A stretch of DNA of 64,000 nt from Manis javanica (lineage: Eukaryota; Chordata; Mammalia; Pholidota; Manidae): NCBI RefSeq assembly GCF_040802235.1, contig NC_133174.1, positions 110,055,647 through 110,119,646 of the forward strand, written 5' to 3'. The notes beneath the pieces were generated by a model. The model was not told the DNA's origin, did not search any database, and saw only the letters and a program-made list of their open reading frames with translations. The position numbers and the translations under genes are program-made. This document shows positions 23,880 through 36,489 of the stretch, in pieces. Numbering within the stretch: the stretch's first letter is position 1; each line of letters opens with the position of its first letter.

Positions 23880-25160
23880 ATTAAAAAGTAAAAAAAAATT
23901 AGATACTGGAAAATTTGATATATGTAATACATACAACAAATGGCTTATTTCCTTAACATATAAAGAGCTCTTATAAATCAATAAGAAAAAGACAACCCAA
24001 TAGAAACATAGGGGAAGACATGCATAGAAGTCATAGAAAAGGGAAAGATAAATGAGAGTTCAGCCAGTGAAAAAATGGTCAAATTCACTCATTACTAGAG
24101 AATCACAAATCAAAATTACAATGAGATGCCATTTCTCAACTATACTGCTCAACATTTTTTAAATGTTTGGTAAAATACAATATTGAGAATATACAAAATT
24201 GGGCACTCACATACATTGTTAGTGAGAGTCTAAATTGCTACAATTTCTACAGAAGAATGATGACTACATCCTTTGCACCAACAAATTAACCTACAGATCT
24301 ATTTGCATATATGTGCAAAGATGTATGTACATTACATATTAATTATATTCAGGGTATTCATTACAGCCTTGTTTGTAACAAAAAAAAATTGAAAGAACCC
24401 AAGTACATATTTATAGGGGAATGCTAAATGATAAGATAGTCATATTATAAAAATGCTATGCACCTGTTAGAAAGAACAAGTACTACTCGTTGTGGTATGA
24501 AATAAGTTCCAAGATAAATTAGTAACTGAAAAATAAGCAAATGCAGAGAGTAACAGCTTAGTGGATCAAAAACCCCCATGGGAATGAGTACAGGAGCAGG
24601 AAAACCTGAACTATAATTAATGAATTCCTGGATGCTCAGCATGCACATGTCTGAAAGTTATAAACTCTAGGGAGGGCTAAATTATAGAGAGGTCCCCACA
24701 CGTTTGTGTGTTTTATCTCTAGAAGCTCTGCCAATTTCTCAGTGAATATCAGAGAATAATCCACCTGTACTTCCCCATAGGGGAAGGGAAAATGTAACCA
24801 TTATGAAATACATGAACCACATTAATAATTCATGTACTAGTTAATTCATCCACTAAAGAGTACAATTCAATGTTTTGGGGTTTATTATTAATTTTTAAAA
24901 TTTTGGTAAAATATATATAACAAAATTTTCCATTTAAAAAATGCATAGTGCAGAAAAATACATTATTATGTTACAGTTAGTATAAAAAGTAGATATTTAT
25001 ACAGAAGTGATTTAAAAGTATAGAATGTCTCTGAAAGAAATTGAAACAATAATTGCCACTAAAAGGTGGCACATGTGGATAGAGATAGAAGAATGGAAGG
25101 AAAAATAATTTCCCATATATTCTTCTGTACTATTTTCATGGTTTATCATAGTCAAAACAT
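23880..25160 (+). mobile_element. Old L1M 3' portion, heavily decayed
   Basis: Faint ORF2 C-terminal text is visible ('atcacaaatcaaaattacaa', 'gcactcacatacattgttag'), followed by an L1M 3' UTR-like end to about 25160. A stretch near 24840-24980 looks like an L1M 3' UTR in the opposite direction and may be a later insertion. Confidence 0.55.
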
Positions 25161-26224
25161 AGAAAAAATTAATTCCTCAAATGTATTAATTGGCATTGTT
25201 TCACTGTTCTCCCTTTTCACACTAATCCCCAAATCACTAATTTCCACTCTTTCCCACTGAGAACCCTGATAAAACTTTATAATCCTTCTCAACAGCGTGC
25301 CAGGTTTTCACTACCATTGAACCAGAGCAATTTCCAGTGAAAAATATAATTGTAATTATGTTAATGGTATACACATTAAAAGTGTATTACATAAGAAAAC
25401 TCTATATATACAAGATTTTACAATCAATTTGAATATTACGTTAAACAATATATTTTTTAAATGGTACTTTCCCAGAAAACATCATTAAAACAAAGATGAA
25501 CAAATACACTAAATATGAACTATGTTGCTACAGTTTCTGATTATATGTTTACACTTCTCTGCCAGATTAAGGACAAGAAAAATGGCACTTAAAGACTTAT
25601 ATTCTTACCCTTATGTGGAATATTCCAAACTACGTACCATTTCAACATATCCTGGCAGATTATCTAACAATGCTGCAACATTTTTAAAGCAGTCTGTCTG
25701 CCAAATCTCATATTGTGAGATCCAGATGTGGAAGGTATTTGGAAGAGTGCATGTTCTTCCAGGCAAACCCAGGATCAGTCCCTGTGAAAGAATTCCAGCC
25801 TATTCATCCCTGGAATGTAGGTAACAATGACTGGTACCCATTGTTGGTGGCTCTGGAACAAGAATGATCCTATCTTGCATTTGCTACCAGCCAAAACCTT
25901 GCAGAGACACTTCCCCGGCACAAAGTCATTTTCAATCAAAGTCAAATACTCCAGTCCATGTCATTTCTTTATCAAAGCCAGTAGCAGTTACAGTTTTGCA
26001 ATCTCCAATGCCCACGCATACATCCAAACGTCCATGCACACTCACGTACATACACACTCACACAACACACCCTCCATTGCCCTAATGCCATCCTCCCTTC
26101 AGGAGAAGCAGAGAGGGAACACCTTCTCAGATTTCATAGACTAGACTTGAAATTTCCTTGACATGATTTTAATCTAAACTGCCCATATTATACCCAGAAG
26201 GAAATCCCCATAGTGAAATTCAAC
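25161..26224. other. Unique DNA, no gene seen
   Basis: It has several short open frames (25522-25824, 25827-26144) without similarity. A CA-rich stretch lies at 26030-26070. Confidence 0.35.
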
Positions 26225-26320
26225 AGTAGGTGTGATCTTACAACATGTAGGGCTTTAGTTTCCTCATCTGTAAAGTGAAATAATTTCACTGGGCAATCGT
26301 TTTTGATCATGTGTAGTTTG
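26225..26320 (-). repeat. MIR fragment
   Basis: It contains 'agtttcctcatctgtaaagt' followed by 'gaaataatttcactgggcaa', typical of the MIR core in the antisense direction. Confidence 0.5.
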
Positions 26321-26854
26321 GACATTCCTAAATAACAAGTATCATTTAAATATAAATAACATTATATGAAGAACAGGAGCAATATTAGCCCCCATTAACA
26401 ATTAATATACCTTGAGACTGGGATGCAAGGGCTAAACTGGGTCATCATTATCTCTTAAGGTCTTTTCTCAAGTCCAAGATTCTACTGGCACACTGGGGGT
26501 CAATTTCATAAATTAATACAGCTGCAATTTTTTAATAAACTGGAAAAGAACAACTCATTAGAGTTAAACACTTCAGAACTTGCTCTAGTCAACAAAACAT
26601 AAATAGAAATCTAAGGTATTTATATTAACAGTGGTAAACACTGAAGCTGTCTGATGACAGGAATGTATCTGTATATCCTAATAAAAGCAAAAAGAGCTTT
26701 ACCATGAGATAATCTCAAACTGTCTGTCCCTGACTCATCCAGATCAGGATTTACCTGGAGACCTTTGGCATACATCACAGTCAGATCAACACCAGTTGTC
26801 CCAGGTCACCTACACCTAGAAAATAATACGAAATAGGACAGAGAACACAGATAG
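26321..26854. other. Unique DNA before L1-B
   Basis: No gene was recognised. Confidence 0.3.
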
Positions 26855-27959
26855 CGAGATTAAAGATGGCAGCATGAGAGGTGAGACAGAGGCCTCTCCC
26901 AAAACAACATATAATATAAAAATAAAGTTCAAACAACTGATCCTAAAAGAGAAACAGGCTGTGCCAGACTACATATACCTGGAGAAAAGAGCAGACCTCA
27001 CAGAACAAGGTAATGTACCAAAACTGTGATACAGTGGGGCCCAAGCCCTTCCCCCACCCTAGCTCACTGGCAAGAAGAAGAGAAATGGAGCAGGGAGGGA
27101 TGGAAACCTAGGACTACTGAACACCCAGCCATGGAGATCTGCTCTAGGAGCATGATACTACATTACATGGCGCTCTGGAGATTGGTGGGGTAGAAAAGAT
27201 GAGACCAGCAGAATACTTGAAGAGACTGAGATTCCAGCCATTTGTGGAAAACAGGGATCCATGTCTGGCTTCTCTGGGAGAAAAGAAAGGCAGGCGATCT
27301 AAGAGACCTCCTAAAAGCAAGAGAGCTGCTAAAGGGGCAAGGATTGCACAGACCTTGCTGCTCAGGAGAAAGGATAGGTGTATAAAATTGTCCAGGCGCA
27401 CTCTGCCCAGCAGGTTGGAAACTTTCAGGACCTACAGGCACTCTATCCCCCTGGCTTGCTATGGAGCAGCTCCAAGGCACACCTCCATGACACACAGCTT
27501 ACTGAGCCTTCCTTCCAGCCTGCCTGCATGGGCTTGGAAACCAGCAGTCCCTGCCCTGGAAACAGGCCAGACAGAGGGAGACCCCACCTGTGACAGCTAC
27601 TAACCCACAGTACACAGGCTTACACCTGTGCACTCGGCCCACTGGTTCTGACAGTGGAAAGAGGCACAGTAGTTAGGAAGCAGGAAAAAGCTCCTTCTGC
27701 CCCGCCAGGCAACAGCACCGTTGCCCCATGACAACCGACATCACTCCAGGAGCTGAACAGCTCCAGAGAATAGAGATTTGGGGAATTAGAGGGTGACCCA
27801 TACAAATACGAAATGTGAAAGAAAGCTGGTTCAAATCAAAATCCCACAAAAAACAGAAAAAGGAAGAAGTGAAACTGAACGCATCAATCTTCCTGAAAGA
27901 GATTTCAAAATAAAAATCATAAACATCCTAATGGCATTACAGAAAAATGTTTAAGAAAC

Positions 27960-28680
27960 CAGGGATGAATTCAGGACAGAGATTCAATCATTTAAAAATT
28001 CAGTATTTAAAATAAAAAATACAATGGAGGGATTTAAAAGCAGATTAGATGAAGTAGAAGAGACAGTAAATGGAATAGAAACTAGAGAAAAGGAATACAA
28101 AGAAGCTGAGGCACAGACAGAAAACAGAATCTCTAGGAATGAAAGAATATTGAGAGAACTGTGTAAACAATCCAAATGGAACAATATTCACATTATAGGG
28201 GAACCAGAAAGAGAAGAGAGAAAAGGGGATAGAAAATGTCTTTGAGGGGGTAATTGCTGAAAACTTCCCCAATATGGGGAAGGAGATAGTCTCTCAGGCC
28301 ATGGAGGTGCACAGATCTCCCAACACTAGGGACCCAAGGAAGACAACACCAAGACATATACTAATTAAAATGACAAAGATAAAATATAAGGCAGACTTTT
28401 AAAAGCAGCCAGAGAGAGAAAAAAGATCACCTACAAAGGAAAACCCATTAAGCTATCATCAGACTTCTCAACAGAACCCACACAGGTGAGAAGGGAGTGG
28501 CATGATATATTTAATGCAATGAAACTAAAGGGCCTCAAACCAAGAATACTCTACCCGGTAAGATTATCATTTAAATTTGCAGGAGGGATTAAACAGTTTC
28601 CAGATAAGCAAAAGCTGAGAGAATTTACCTCCCACAAACTGTATCTACAGTGTATTTTGGAGGGACTGCTACAGATGTAA
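27960..28680 (+). pseudogene. L1-B ORF1, frameshifted
   Basis: The coiled-coil and RRM portion reads openly at 28024-28245 ('MEGFKSRLDEVEETVNGIE'). It then shifts frame, and the C-terminal domain reappears at 28486-28680 ('ILYPVRLSFKFAGGIKQF'), ending at a natural-looking stop. At least two frameshifts and an upstream stop inactivate it. Confidence 0.82.
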
Positions 28681-28940
28681 GTGCTCCTAAAGCTAAATAG
28701 CTGTCACTAGAGGAAATAAAACCACAGTAAAGTAAGTATAACAATTAATTACTAAGCAGATGCAAAATCAAAACAACTATCCCCAAAGTCAGTGAAGTAA
28801 TAGACTAAGAGTACAGAATATGATACCTAATACATAAACAATGGAGGAGGACAAAAAAAAACCCTTATCATTGTGTATGTAATAGCATACTAAATGAGTC
28901 CAATTAGACTGTTAGATATTCAGGGAATTACCCTTGACCT

Positions 28941-31460
28941 TTGGAAACCACAAATCTAAAGCCTGCAATGGCAATAAGTACATACCTATCGATAATCACC
29001 ATAAATGTAAATGGTCTAAACACACCAATCAAAAGACACAGAGTCACAGAATGGATAAAAAAAACAAGACTCATCCATCTGCTGCCTACACGAAACTCAT
29101 TTGAAACCCAAAAACATACAGAGACTAAAAGTGAAGGGATGGAAAACATATTTAATGTAAATAATAGGGAGAAAAAAGCAGGAGTTGCAATACTTGTATT
29201 AGACCAAATAGACTTCAAAACAAGGAAAGTAATAAGAGACAAAGAAGGACATTACATAATGATTAAGGGGTCAGCCCAACAAGAAGATATAACCATTATA
29301 AATATCTATGCACCCAACACAGGAGCACCTACATATGTAAAACAAATGCTAACAGAATTAAAGGGGGAAATTGAATGTGATGTATTCATTTTAGGAGACT
29401 TCAACACACCACTCACTAAAAAGGACAGATCTACCAGACAGAAAATAAGTAAGGACACAGAGGCACTGAACAACACACTACACTACAAAAGATGGACTGA
29501 ACACACATCTACAGGACACTTCACCCAAAAGCAGGAGGACACACATTCTTCTCAAGTGCACATGGGACATTTTCAAGAATAGAACATATACTAGGGCACA
29601 CAAAGAGCCTCAGTAAATTCAAAAAGACTGAAATTCTACCAACGAGCTTCTCAGACAACAAAGGTATGAAAATAGGCATAAATTACACACAGAAAATGAA
29701 AAAGGCCACAAACACCTGGAGGTTTAACAACATGCTACTAAATAATCAATGAATCAATGACCAAATAAAAACAGAGATCAAGCAATATATGGAGACTAAT
29801 GACAACAACAGCACAATGTCCCAACTTCTGTGGGATGCAGCAAAGGCAGTTCTAACAGGAAAGCATATAGCAATCCAGGCCTATTTAAAGAAGGAAGAAT
29901 AATCCCAAATGAATAGTCTAAAGTCACAATTATTGAAAGTGGAAAAAGAAGAACAAATGGGGTCTAAGGTCAGCATAAGGAGGGACATAATAAAGATCAG
30001 AGAAGAAATAAATAAAATTGAGAAGAATAAAACAATAGAAAAAAATCAACAAAACCAAGAGCTGGTTCTTTGAGAAAATAAACAAAAAAGATAAACTGCG
30101 AGCCAGACTTATTAAAAGAAAAAGAGAATCTATATACATAAAAAGAATCAGAAATGAGAAAGGAAAAATCACTATGGGCACCACAGAAATACAAAGAATT
30201 ATTAGAGAATACTATGGAAATCTATATGAAAACAAGCTGGATAACCTTGAAGAAATGCACAACTCTCTAGAAAAATACAATCTTCCAAGACTGACCAAGG
30301 AAGAAACAGAAAACCTAAACAGACCAATTACCAGCAATGAAATTGAATCAGAAATAAAAAAACTACCACAGAACAAAACTCTCAGGTCAGATGAATTCAC
30401 CACTGAATTTTATCAGACATTTAGAGAAGACATAATATCCATTCTCCTTAAAGTTTTCCAAAAAATAGAAGAGGAGGGAATACTTCCAAACTCATTCTAT
30501 GAAACCAGCATCACTCTAATATCAAAACCTGGCAAAGACTCCACAAAAAAAGAAAATTACAGAACGATATCCCTGATGAACATAGATGCAAAAATACTCA
30601 ACAAAATATTAGCAAACTGGATTCAAAAATACATAAAGAGGATCATACACCATTATCAAGAGGGATTCATCCCAGGGATGGAAGGATGGTACAACATACG
30701 AAAATCCAACAACTTAATCCACCACATCAAAAAAAAGAAGGACAAAAACCACATGATCATCTCCATAGATGCTAAAAAAGGATTCGACAAAATTCATCAT
30801 CCATTCATGATAAAAACTCTCAATAAAGTGTGTATAGAGGGCATGAAACTCAACATAATAAAGGCCATATTTGACAAACCCACAGCCAACATTATACTTA
30901 ACAGCGAGAAGCTGAAAGCTTTTCCTATAAGATCGGCAACACGGCAAGGATGCCCACTCTCCCCACTGTTTTCAACATAGTTCTGGAGGACCTAACCACA
31001 GCAATCAGACAACACAAAGAAATAAAAAGCATCCAGATTGGTAAGGAAAAATTTAAACTGTCACTGCTTGCAGATGACATGATATTGTACATAAAAATCT
31101 CTAAAGAATTCACTCCAAAAGTACTAGATCTAATATGTCTGAATTCAGCAAAGTTGCAGAATACAAAATTAATACACAGAAATCTGTTGCATTCCTATAC
31201 ACTAATGATGAACTAGGAGAAAGGGAAATCAGGAAAACATTTCCATTCACAATTGCATCAAAAAGAATAAAATACCTAGGAATAAACATAACCAAGGAAG
31301 TGAAAGACCTATATATTGAAAACTACAAGTCCCTCTTGAAAGAAATTAAAGAGGACAGTAATAAAAGGAAATTCATCCCATGCTGTTGGGTAGGAAGAAT
31401 ATTGTCAATATGGCCATCCTACCTAAAGCAATCTACAGATTTAATGCAATCCCCATTCAA
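28941..31460 (+). pseudogene. L1-B ORF2, broken and cut by L1-C
   Basis: The endonuclease half is open at 28941-29582 ('LSIITINVNGLNTPIKRH', 'LGDFNTPLTKKD'). The reverse transcriptase is open at 30174-30980, with '[14 protein letters not shown]' where [10 protein letters not shown] is normal. The catalytic box reads '[10 protein letters not shown]' in the frame at 30950-31216. A further piece at 31135-31430 leads to the insertion point of L1-C. Multiple frameshifts are present. Confidence 0.85.
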
Positions 31461-31918
31461 GGGGAGGAGCCAAGACGGCAGCGTGAGTAGGGCAGCGGAA
31501 ATCTCCTCCGAAAACCATACATATTTTTGAAAATACAACAAATACAACTAATCCTAAAAGAGAGCCCAGAAGATCCAGTACAACAGCCAGGATATATCTA
31601 CATCTGTGAGAACTCAGCACCTCATGAAAGGGGTAAGATACAAGCCACAGCCCAGTGGGATCTGAGCACTTCCCCGACCCCAGCCCACTGGCGGGAGGAA
31701 AGGAGCCAGAGCGGTAAGGGAGTGGGAAACCAGGACTGCTAAATACCCAGCCCTAGCCATCCGCACTGGGAGCACAGACACACATTGCATGGTGTGCTCG
31801 ATATTAGGGAAATGGAACAGTAAAATCTGAGAGCAGGTTGCCACAGTCGGCGCCCCAGTGACAAAAGAAAAGTGAGTGCTTTTTGAAAGTCTTAAAGGGA
31901 CAGGGGCCTCACAGCTGG

Positions 31919-32044
31919 ACAGAAGCGTTGTGGTACACTCAGCCCAGCATCTGGGAATCCCAGGGAACTCCAGGTGCCCTAAACAGAAGCGTTGTGGTAC
32001 ACTCAGCCCAGCATCTGGGAATCCCGGGGAACTCCAGGTGCCCT
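31919..32044 (+). repeat. 62-bp tandem duplication in L1-C 5' UTR
   Basis: Copies at 31919-31980 and 31983-32044 differ at one base (cccaggg versus cccgggg). Variable tandem units in the 5' UTR are a known feature of some L1 promoters. Confidence 0.9.
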
Positions 32045-32246
32045 GACCCCCTGGGTGACAGTACAACTCTGAAGCCTGTCATGGCAATAAATAGCCTCCC
32101 ATCCATTATCCCTCTGGTGCAGCCCCACCATAACAGGGGAGCAGCCTGGCAATGGCTACACCCACAGCAGCCACCCAGAGCCTCCTCCGCAGCCACCTGG
32201 GCCAGACTCAGAGGCCTCACCGGCACACGGCAGCCCAGCACAGACT

Positions 32247-32640
32247 GGGGGAGGAAATAGTCTCTCATACCATGGAAGCCCACAGATCTCCCAACACAAG
32301 GGACCCAAGGAGGACAACACCAAGACACATAATAATTAAAATGGCAAAGATCAAAGACAAGGAGAGAGTATTAAAGGCACCAGAGAGAGGAAAAAAGGTC
32401 ACCTACAAAGGAAAACCCATCAGGCTATCATCAGACTTCTCAACAGAAACCTTACAGGCCAGAAGAGAATGGAATGATATATTTAATGCAATGAAACAGA
32501 AGGGCCTAGAACCAGGAATACTGTATCCAGCATGATTATCATTTAAATATGAAGGAGGGATTAAACAATTCCCAGACAAGCAAAAGTTGAGGGAATTTGC
32601 CTCCCACAAACCACCTCTACAGGATATTTTAAAGGGACTG
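32247..32640 (+). pseudogene. L1-C ORF1 remnant lacking the coiled coil
   Basis: The frame 32152-32535 starts in 5' UTR sequence and runs into the RRM/C-terminal domain ('KGKPIRLSSDFSTETLQARR'). A TGA at 32533-32535 stops it after 'ILYPA'. Recognisable C-terminal codons continue to about 32640. Without the coiled coil it could not form the normal trimer. Confidence 0.75.
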
Positions 32641-33110
32641 CTCTAGATGGAAGCACTCTTAAGGCTAAATAGATGTCACCAGAGAAAATGAAATCACACC
32701 AAAGAAAGCAGACCAACCAAATACTAACTAAAGGCAAAAAATAAAGTCAACCACTCACAAAAGCAGTTGAAGAAAACACGAAAGAGTAAAGAATAAAACA
32801 CCTAGCATATAAAGAATAGAGGAGGAGGAATAAGAAGGGAGAGAAATAAAGAATCATCAGACTGTGTTTATAATAGCTGAATTAGTGAGTTAAGTTGGAC
32901 ACTTAGTAAAGAAGCTACTCTTGAACCTTTTGTAACCACGAATCTAAAGCCTGAAATGGCAATAAGTACATATCTATTAATCCAATCCCCATCAAAATAC
33001 CAACAGCATTCTTCAACGAACTGGAACAAATAGTTCTAAAATTCATATGGAACCACAAAAGACCCTGAATAGCCAAAACAATCTTGAGAAGGAAGAATAA
33101 AGCAGGGAAT

Positions 33111-33620
33111 TCTCGCTGGTTAGCAACCCTAATTCCATCTGCAGCCCTAATTCTCCTTTTCAATGTAACTTAGCACATTCATGGGGTTCCAGGATTTCAA
33201 ATGTGGACATCCTTGGTGGAGGGGGTGGCTATTCTACTGCCTACCACAGTGTGGTTATAACGATAGTGGATGAACTCCAAACTGGGTAAGGAGGCAAATG
33301 GAGAAAACAGTGGGAAGATGAAGAGTGAGAAAGTGGTGGGGTCAGTGGATTGGACAAGTAATCTGATGGGACTAAAGAACTGTAGCACCAGAGTGTAAGT
33401 TTTCAAAATGGTGCAGTGTCTGGGGATTGAGAGGGCTAGTGTAGAATCATGTCCCTGATGTAGAAAAGAGTAGACGAGGAAGTCACATAAGAGAAAGTCG
33501 AGGGGGTGGCATAGGTGGTCCATGAGGACATTCAAGTCAGCAAGAATAATAACCAAGCTTAGGTGGTCCATGAGGACGTTCAAGTCAGCAAGAATAATAA
33601 CCAAGCTTCAGCTTAGGGAG
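33111..33620. other. Old repeat-like DNA next to L1-B
   Basis: The part from 33112 to about 33245 resembles the antisense end of a MaLR LTR ('catggggttccaggatttca'). The remainder is unassigned. Confidence 0.35.
33513..33608 (+). repeat. 48-bp perfect-period tandem duplication
   Basis: Two adjacent 48-bp copies (33513-33560, 33561-33608) start 'aggtggtccatgagga' and end 'ataaccaagctt', with a single A/G difference. The minus-strand open frame at 33197-33604 shows it as a 16-residue repeat but has no other sign of coding. Confidence 0.93.
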
Positions 33621-35180
33621 GACTACTGGGCCTAGAGGAAAATGCCTAACTCCCACAAGCTAGGCCAGCCTATGAATGGAAAGGGGCCTTTGGTGGTGCC
33701 AGTTCATCCAGGACCAGGGCCCAGCAGGGCTGCAGTGTCTGCTCAGCAGGTAGGGTGGAGCCCTGACTCCACCCCACTGCCAGGGGCTGGGCTCCAGGTC
33801 ACAGGCCTGTGCAGTGACCCCCTGCAGACACGGGGGCCAGGCCAAGTCTCCAGAGGTCAGTACTCCTGATGGTACCCTGCCCCGCCCATGGCTGCCACAA
33901 CCCACAGGAGGTGCTGAGCTTGAGCACCCTGTACCCTTTACCCTGGGGCTTTTGGCTCCTGTAGGGAGATGCCTCCCCTGTGTGGGTGCTTCTGTTCAGT
34001 GAGCACCCACAGCCTAGTCTGGCTGTGACATGGTGGACCAGGAGGATAGTGGCATATCAAGTCACTCCTTGTGGAGGGTGGGGGCAGGGCAGGGTCTCAC
34101 TGGCAGGTCCAGTCCCTCCTTCTACCCAGCATTCCACCTGGCCACGAGGGCAAAAACCTCATAGGAGGCCATGGAGAGCATCCAAAGAGAGAGGGGAAGA
34201 GGGTCGAGAAGGCCCCTTGTATCCAGTCAAGCCCTAGGCAGGAAGAAGAGAAACACCACTGACAGTGACAGTGATGCCAAAGCCATCATAATTCTGTCCA
34301 CAAACACCTACCTGTGCAAAGACACCATGGGTGGTACAAACTTGAGGGAGGTCATGGCACTCCCCCTCAAAGGCCTGTGCTTTCACAGGGGACCTGAACA
34401 ATATCGCACACATCACTGTACTTCAGGAAAGCCCGTTGGGGGGGGGTGCATGGGGAGGGAGAGCAGATAAAGGAAGGAAGGCTTCCTGGAGGTGGTGAGT
34501 AAGCAGGTGGTGAGGCCTAGCTATAAAGGAAAGTTCTGGGCTGGTCATTGGGGAGGTCCCCTGTGGCTCAGCTTTTTCCTCTGTCCTTTCTTTGCTGGTG
34601 CCATTGAATTCTCCCATCCAGGGACTTGGAGCCAACTCCAACCACCTAGGGGATTTTGGTAGCACTGCAAAATCTCCTCCAGGGTCCTCTTCACTCCTGC
34701 ACAGGCATAGTGTTTCATTGGCATGACAGACGTGCCCATGCAAGTCCAGAGCCCAATCCTGTGTCCCTGCACAAACAAAAGACCCAAGTGCGTACTTCTT
34801 TACCAGAGACTTCATGATTGATAGCAGTCATCATGCTGTGTTTCAGCTCTGCTGATAAGTGCAGGGGGCAACTGGAGAGGATATGACTGAGCATTAATAG
34901 AGTCTTGGCAAGTCTATCAGAGCACAGGCACTGGGTACAGCTGGGAGGGCCTGGCGTGCAGGGGTCTTAGCCATCTCCTTCAGAGATGCACACGAGTAAT
35001 GGTCAGGGAGGCACTGGGATGGGGACCAGAGACCATTCTGCCACCTTTGGGTTTCATGTGTCAGATAAGTACAGGTACAAATGACAGTTCCAGTGGGATG
35101 TAGCATGGGTACACCGGAAGGTGCTGAAGAATTTTGGTAGATGTGTAAACACATGATTTAATGAATAAAGTTGCTGAATA
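33621..35180. other. GC-richer intergenic DNA, no recognised gene
   Basis: Overlapping short open frames exist on both strands (for example 33642-33869, 34171-34470 and, minus, 34423-34815). None shows a domain, and the overlap pattern fits base composition. An 8-G run lies at about 34439-34446. It could hold an old processed pseudogene that I cannot identify. Confidence 0.35.
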
Positions 35181-35189
35181 AAGTTACCC

Positions 35190-35530
35190 CCATCTTTCCC
35201 CTGTCCCTGTCATCCTTCACTGCTGAATTAATCCCTAGTGATCCTTCAGAATCCATGTGAAATGCCACCTGTTGATCACATTTCCAGGCACCAACCCACT
35301 TCCCTCCTCCCCCTGACCCCCAGCCAATCATTCTCTTTCCCGTGCACCCACAGCACTTTGTGCTCATCCCTGTTTAACGCTTGACACCTGTGGCATCATT
35401 GTCCAAGAGTCTGTCTTTGCTCTAGACCATGAACTAGGACAAGCCATGGGTCTTAGAAATCTGTGAGTGGGAACCAGCACAACTCCTGTAGTGGGCGATC
35501 AGTAGATGACTGGTGCATGATGAATGACTT
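35190..35530 (+). repeat. L2 LINE 3' end
   Basis: It contains 'aaatgccacctgttgatcac' and 'gcactttgtgctcatccctg'. It ends 'gcgatcagtagatgactggt' followed by 'gcatgatgaatga', the L2 3' terminal pattern. Confidence 0.65.
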
Positions 35531-36489
35531 GTATCTGCAGGGTATGTCCTGCAGCTTCATGAGTCAACAGATGTTATGAGTATTGCTAGCTTGTTGCTCA
35601 CTTGAGGGGACTGTTTTTTTTCCACATTGTGTTTCTCCTTCTGTATGGGTTTTAGGAAGGGCAGAGTGCATTGGACTAGATTTTTCCTAACAGGTCCATA
35701 GCACTATTTCCTGGCTTCATCATCTCTGATCATAAGAGGGAGGGAAACTTCCTGATGAATTGGAAGTAGTGAATTCATGAATAAAATGCTCACTTACGAG
35801 TAAAATATGTATCCTTGCTAACTAGACTTACAGATAGTAAAATATCACAAAGAGGAGCTGGAGAAGTCACTATAAAGGCCCACATACGCCTTGTGCTTTT
35901 CAAAAGTGGATGTTTATTACCAAGTATTTCATCAATCATTTGTCTGAGCTCCATGAACTGCTCTGTGTCCACTCCATATTGAGCGTCACAGAGATTGGAT
36001 GTTAATCTGTAGTGGTTTATTGTTAACTTGGAGTGAGATGTACGGCACTTAGATGCAGTGTACACTCCAAACGACAGATCCCCTTTCATTGCGTGGACTA
36101 AGGCACTGTTTTAGCATCAGACCCTGTATTGGTTCTGCTGTCTCCCATGTGTGAATCAGCCACTAGTGACTCAGCTCAGAAATGGCTAGTCAAAATAATC
36201 ACCAATATTTCATAGGCACTGTTTTTCATTGGCAGCTTCCTAACGAGTTCACCCATGGGATGCCAAGTAGCAGAGCTATGGACTTCCCTCAGGAGATTTG
36301 AGAGATGTAGTCAGATAGCCATTTAGTATTTTTACATACTTTGGGAGAACTCTGAGATCCGAGACCTGCCTGAGATTGTCCCGGTAAGACTTGCACTAGA
36401 GAAAAGCATCTAAAAAATTTCATACTTGTTGCCCTAGTAATTGGCAGTAACAGGACTGAGCAGACCAGGACTGGGAGGTTGGTGACTGC

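Larger units (their letters stand above)
31461..32982 (+). mobile_element. L1-C, rearranged L1 inserted in L1-B
   Basis: It starts with an intact L1 5' end of a different type ('ggggaggagccaagacggca'), followed by a GC-rich 5' UTR. The 5' UTR joins directly at about 32247 to the RRM part of ORF1, so the coiled-coil half is deleted. The first ORF2 codons follow and the element ends abruptly at about 32980, without reverse transcriptase, 3' UTR or poly-A. Near-identical 14-mers flank it (31447-31460 and 32983-32996), as expected for a duplicated target inside L1-B ORF2. Confidence 0.8.
26855..33110 (+). mobile_element. L1-B, long LINE-1 with nested L1-C
   Basis: It begins with a full 5' end ('gattaaagatggcagcatga'), the same start as L1-F. 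A GC-richer 5' UTR of about 1 kb follows, then ORF1 and ORF2. ORF2 is interrupted at 31460 by L1-C and resumes at 32983 for about 130 bp. The element stops near 33110 with no C-terminus, 3' UTR or poly-A, so its end has been lost. Confidence 0.88.

Noticed and set aside
34423-34815. Minus-strand 130-codon frame
   Set aside because: It has no domain, starts and stops without splice or promoter context, and overlaps other frames in a GC-richer stretch.
35790-36089. Minus-strand 99-codon frame as a gene
   Set aside because: No similarity was recognised. It may belong to the decayed hAT neighbourhood but cannot be supported.
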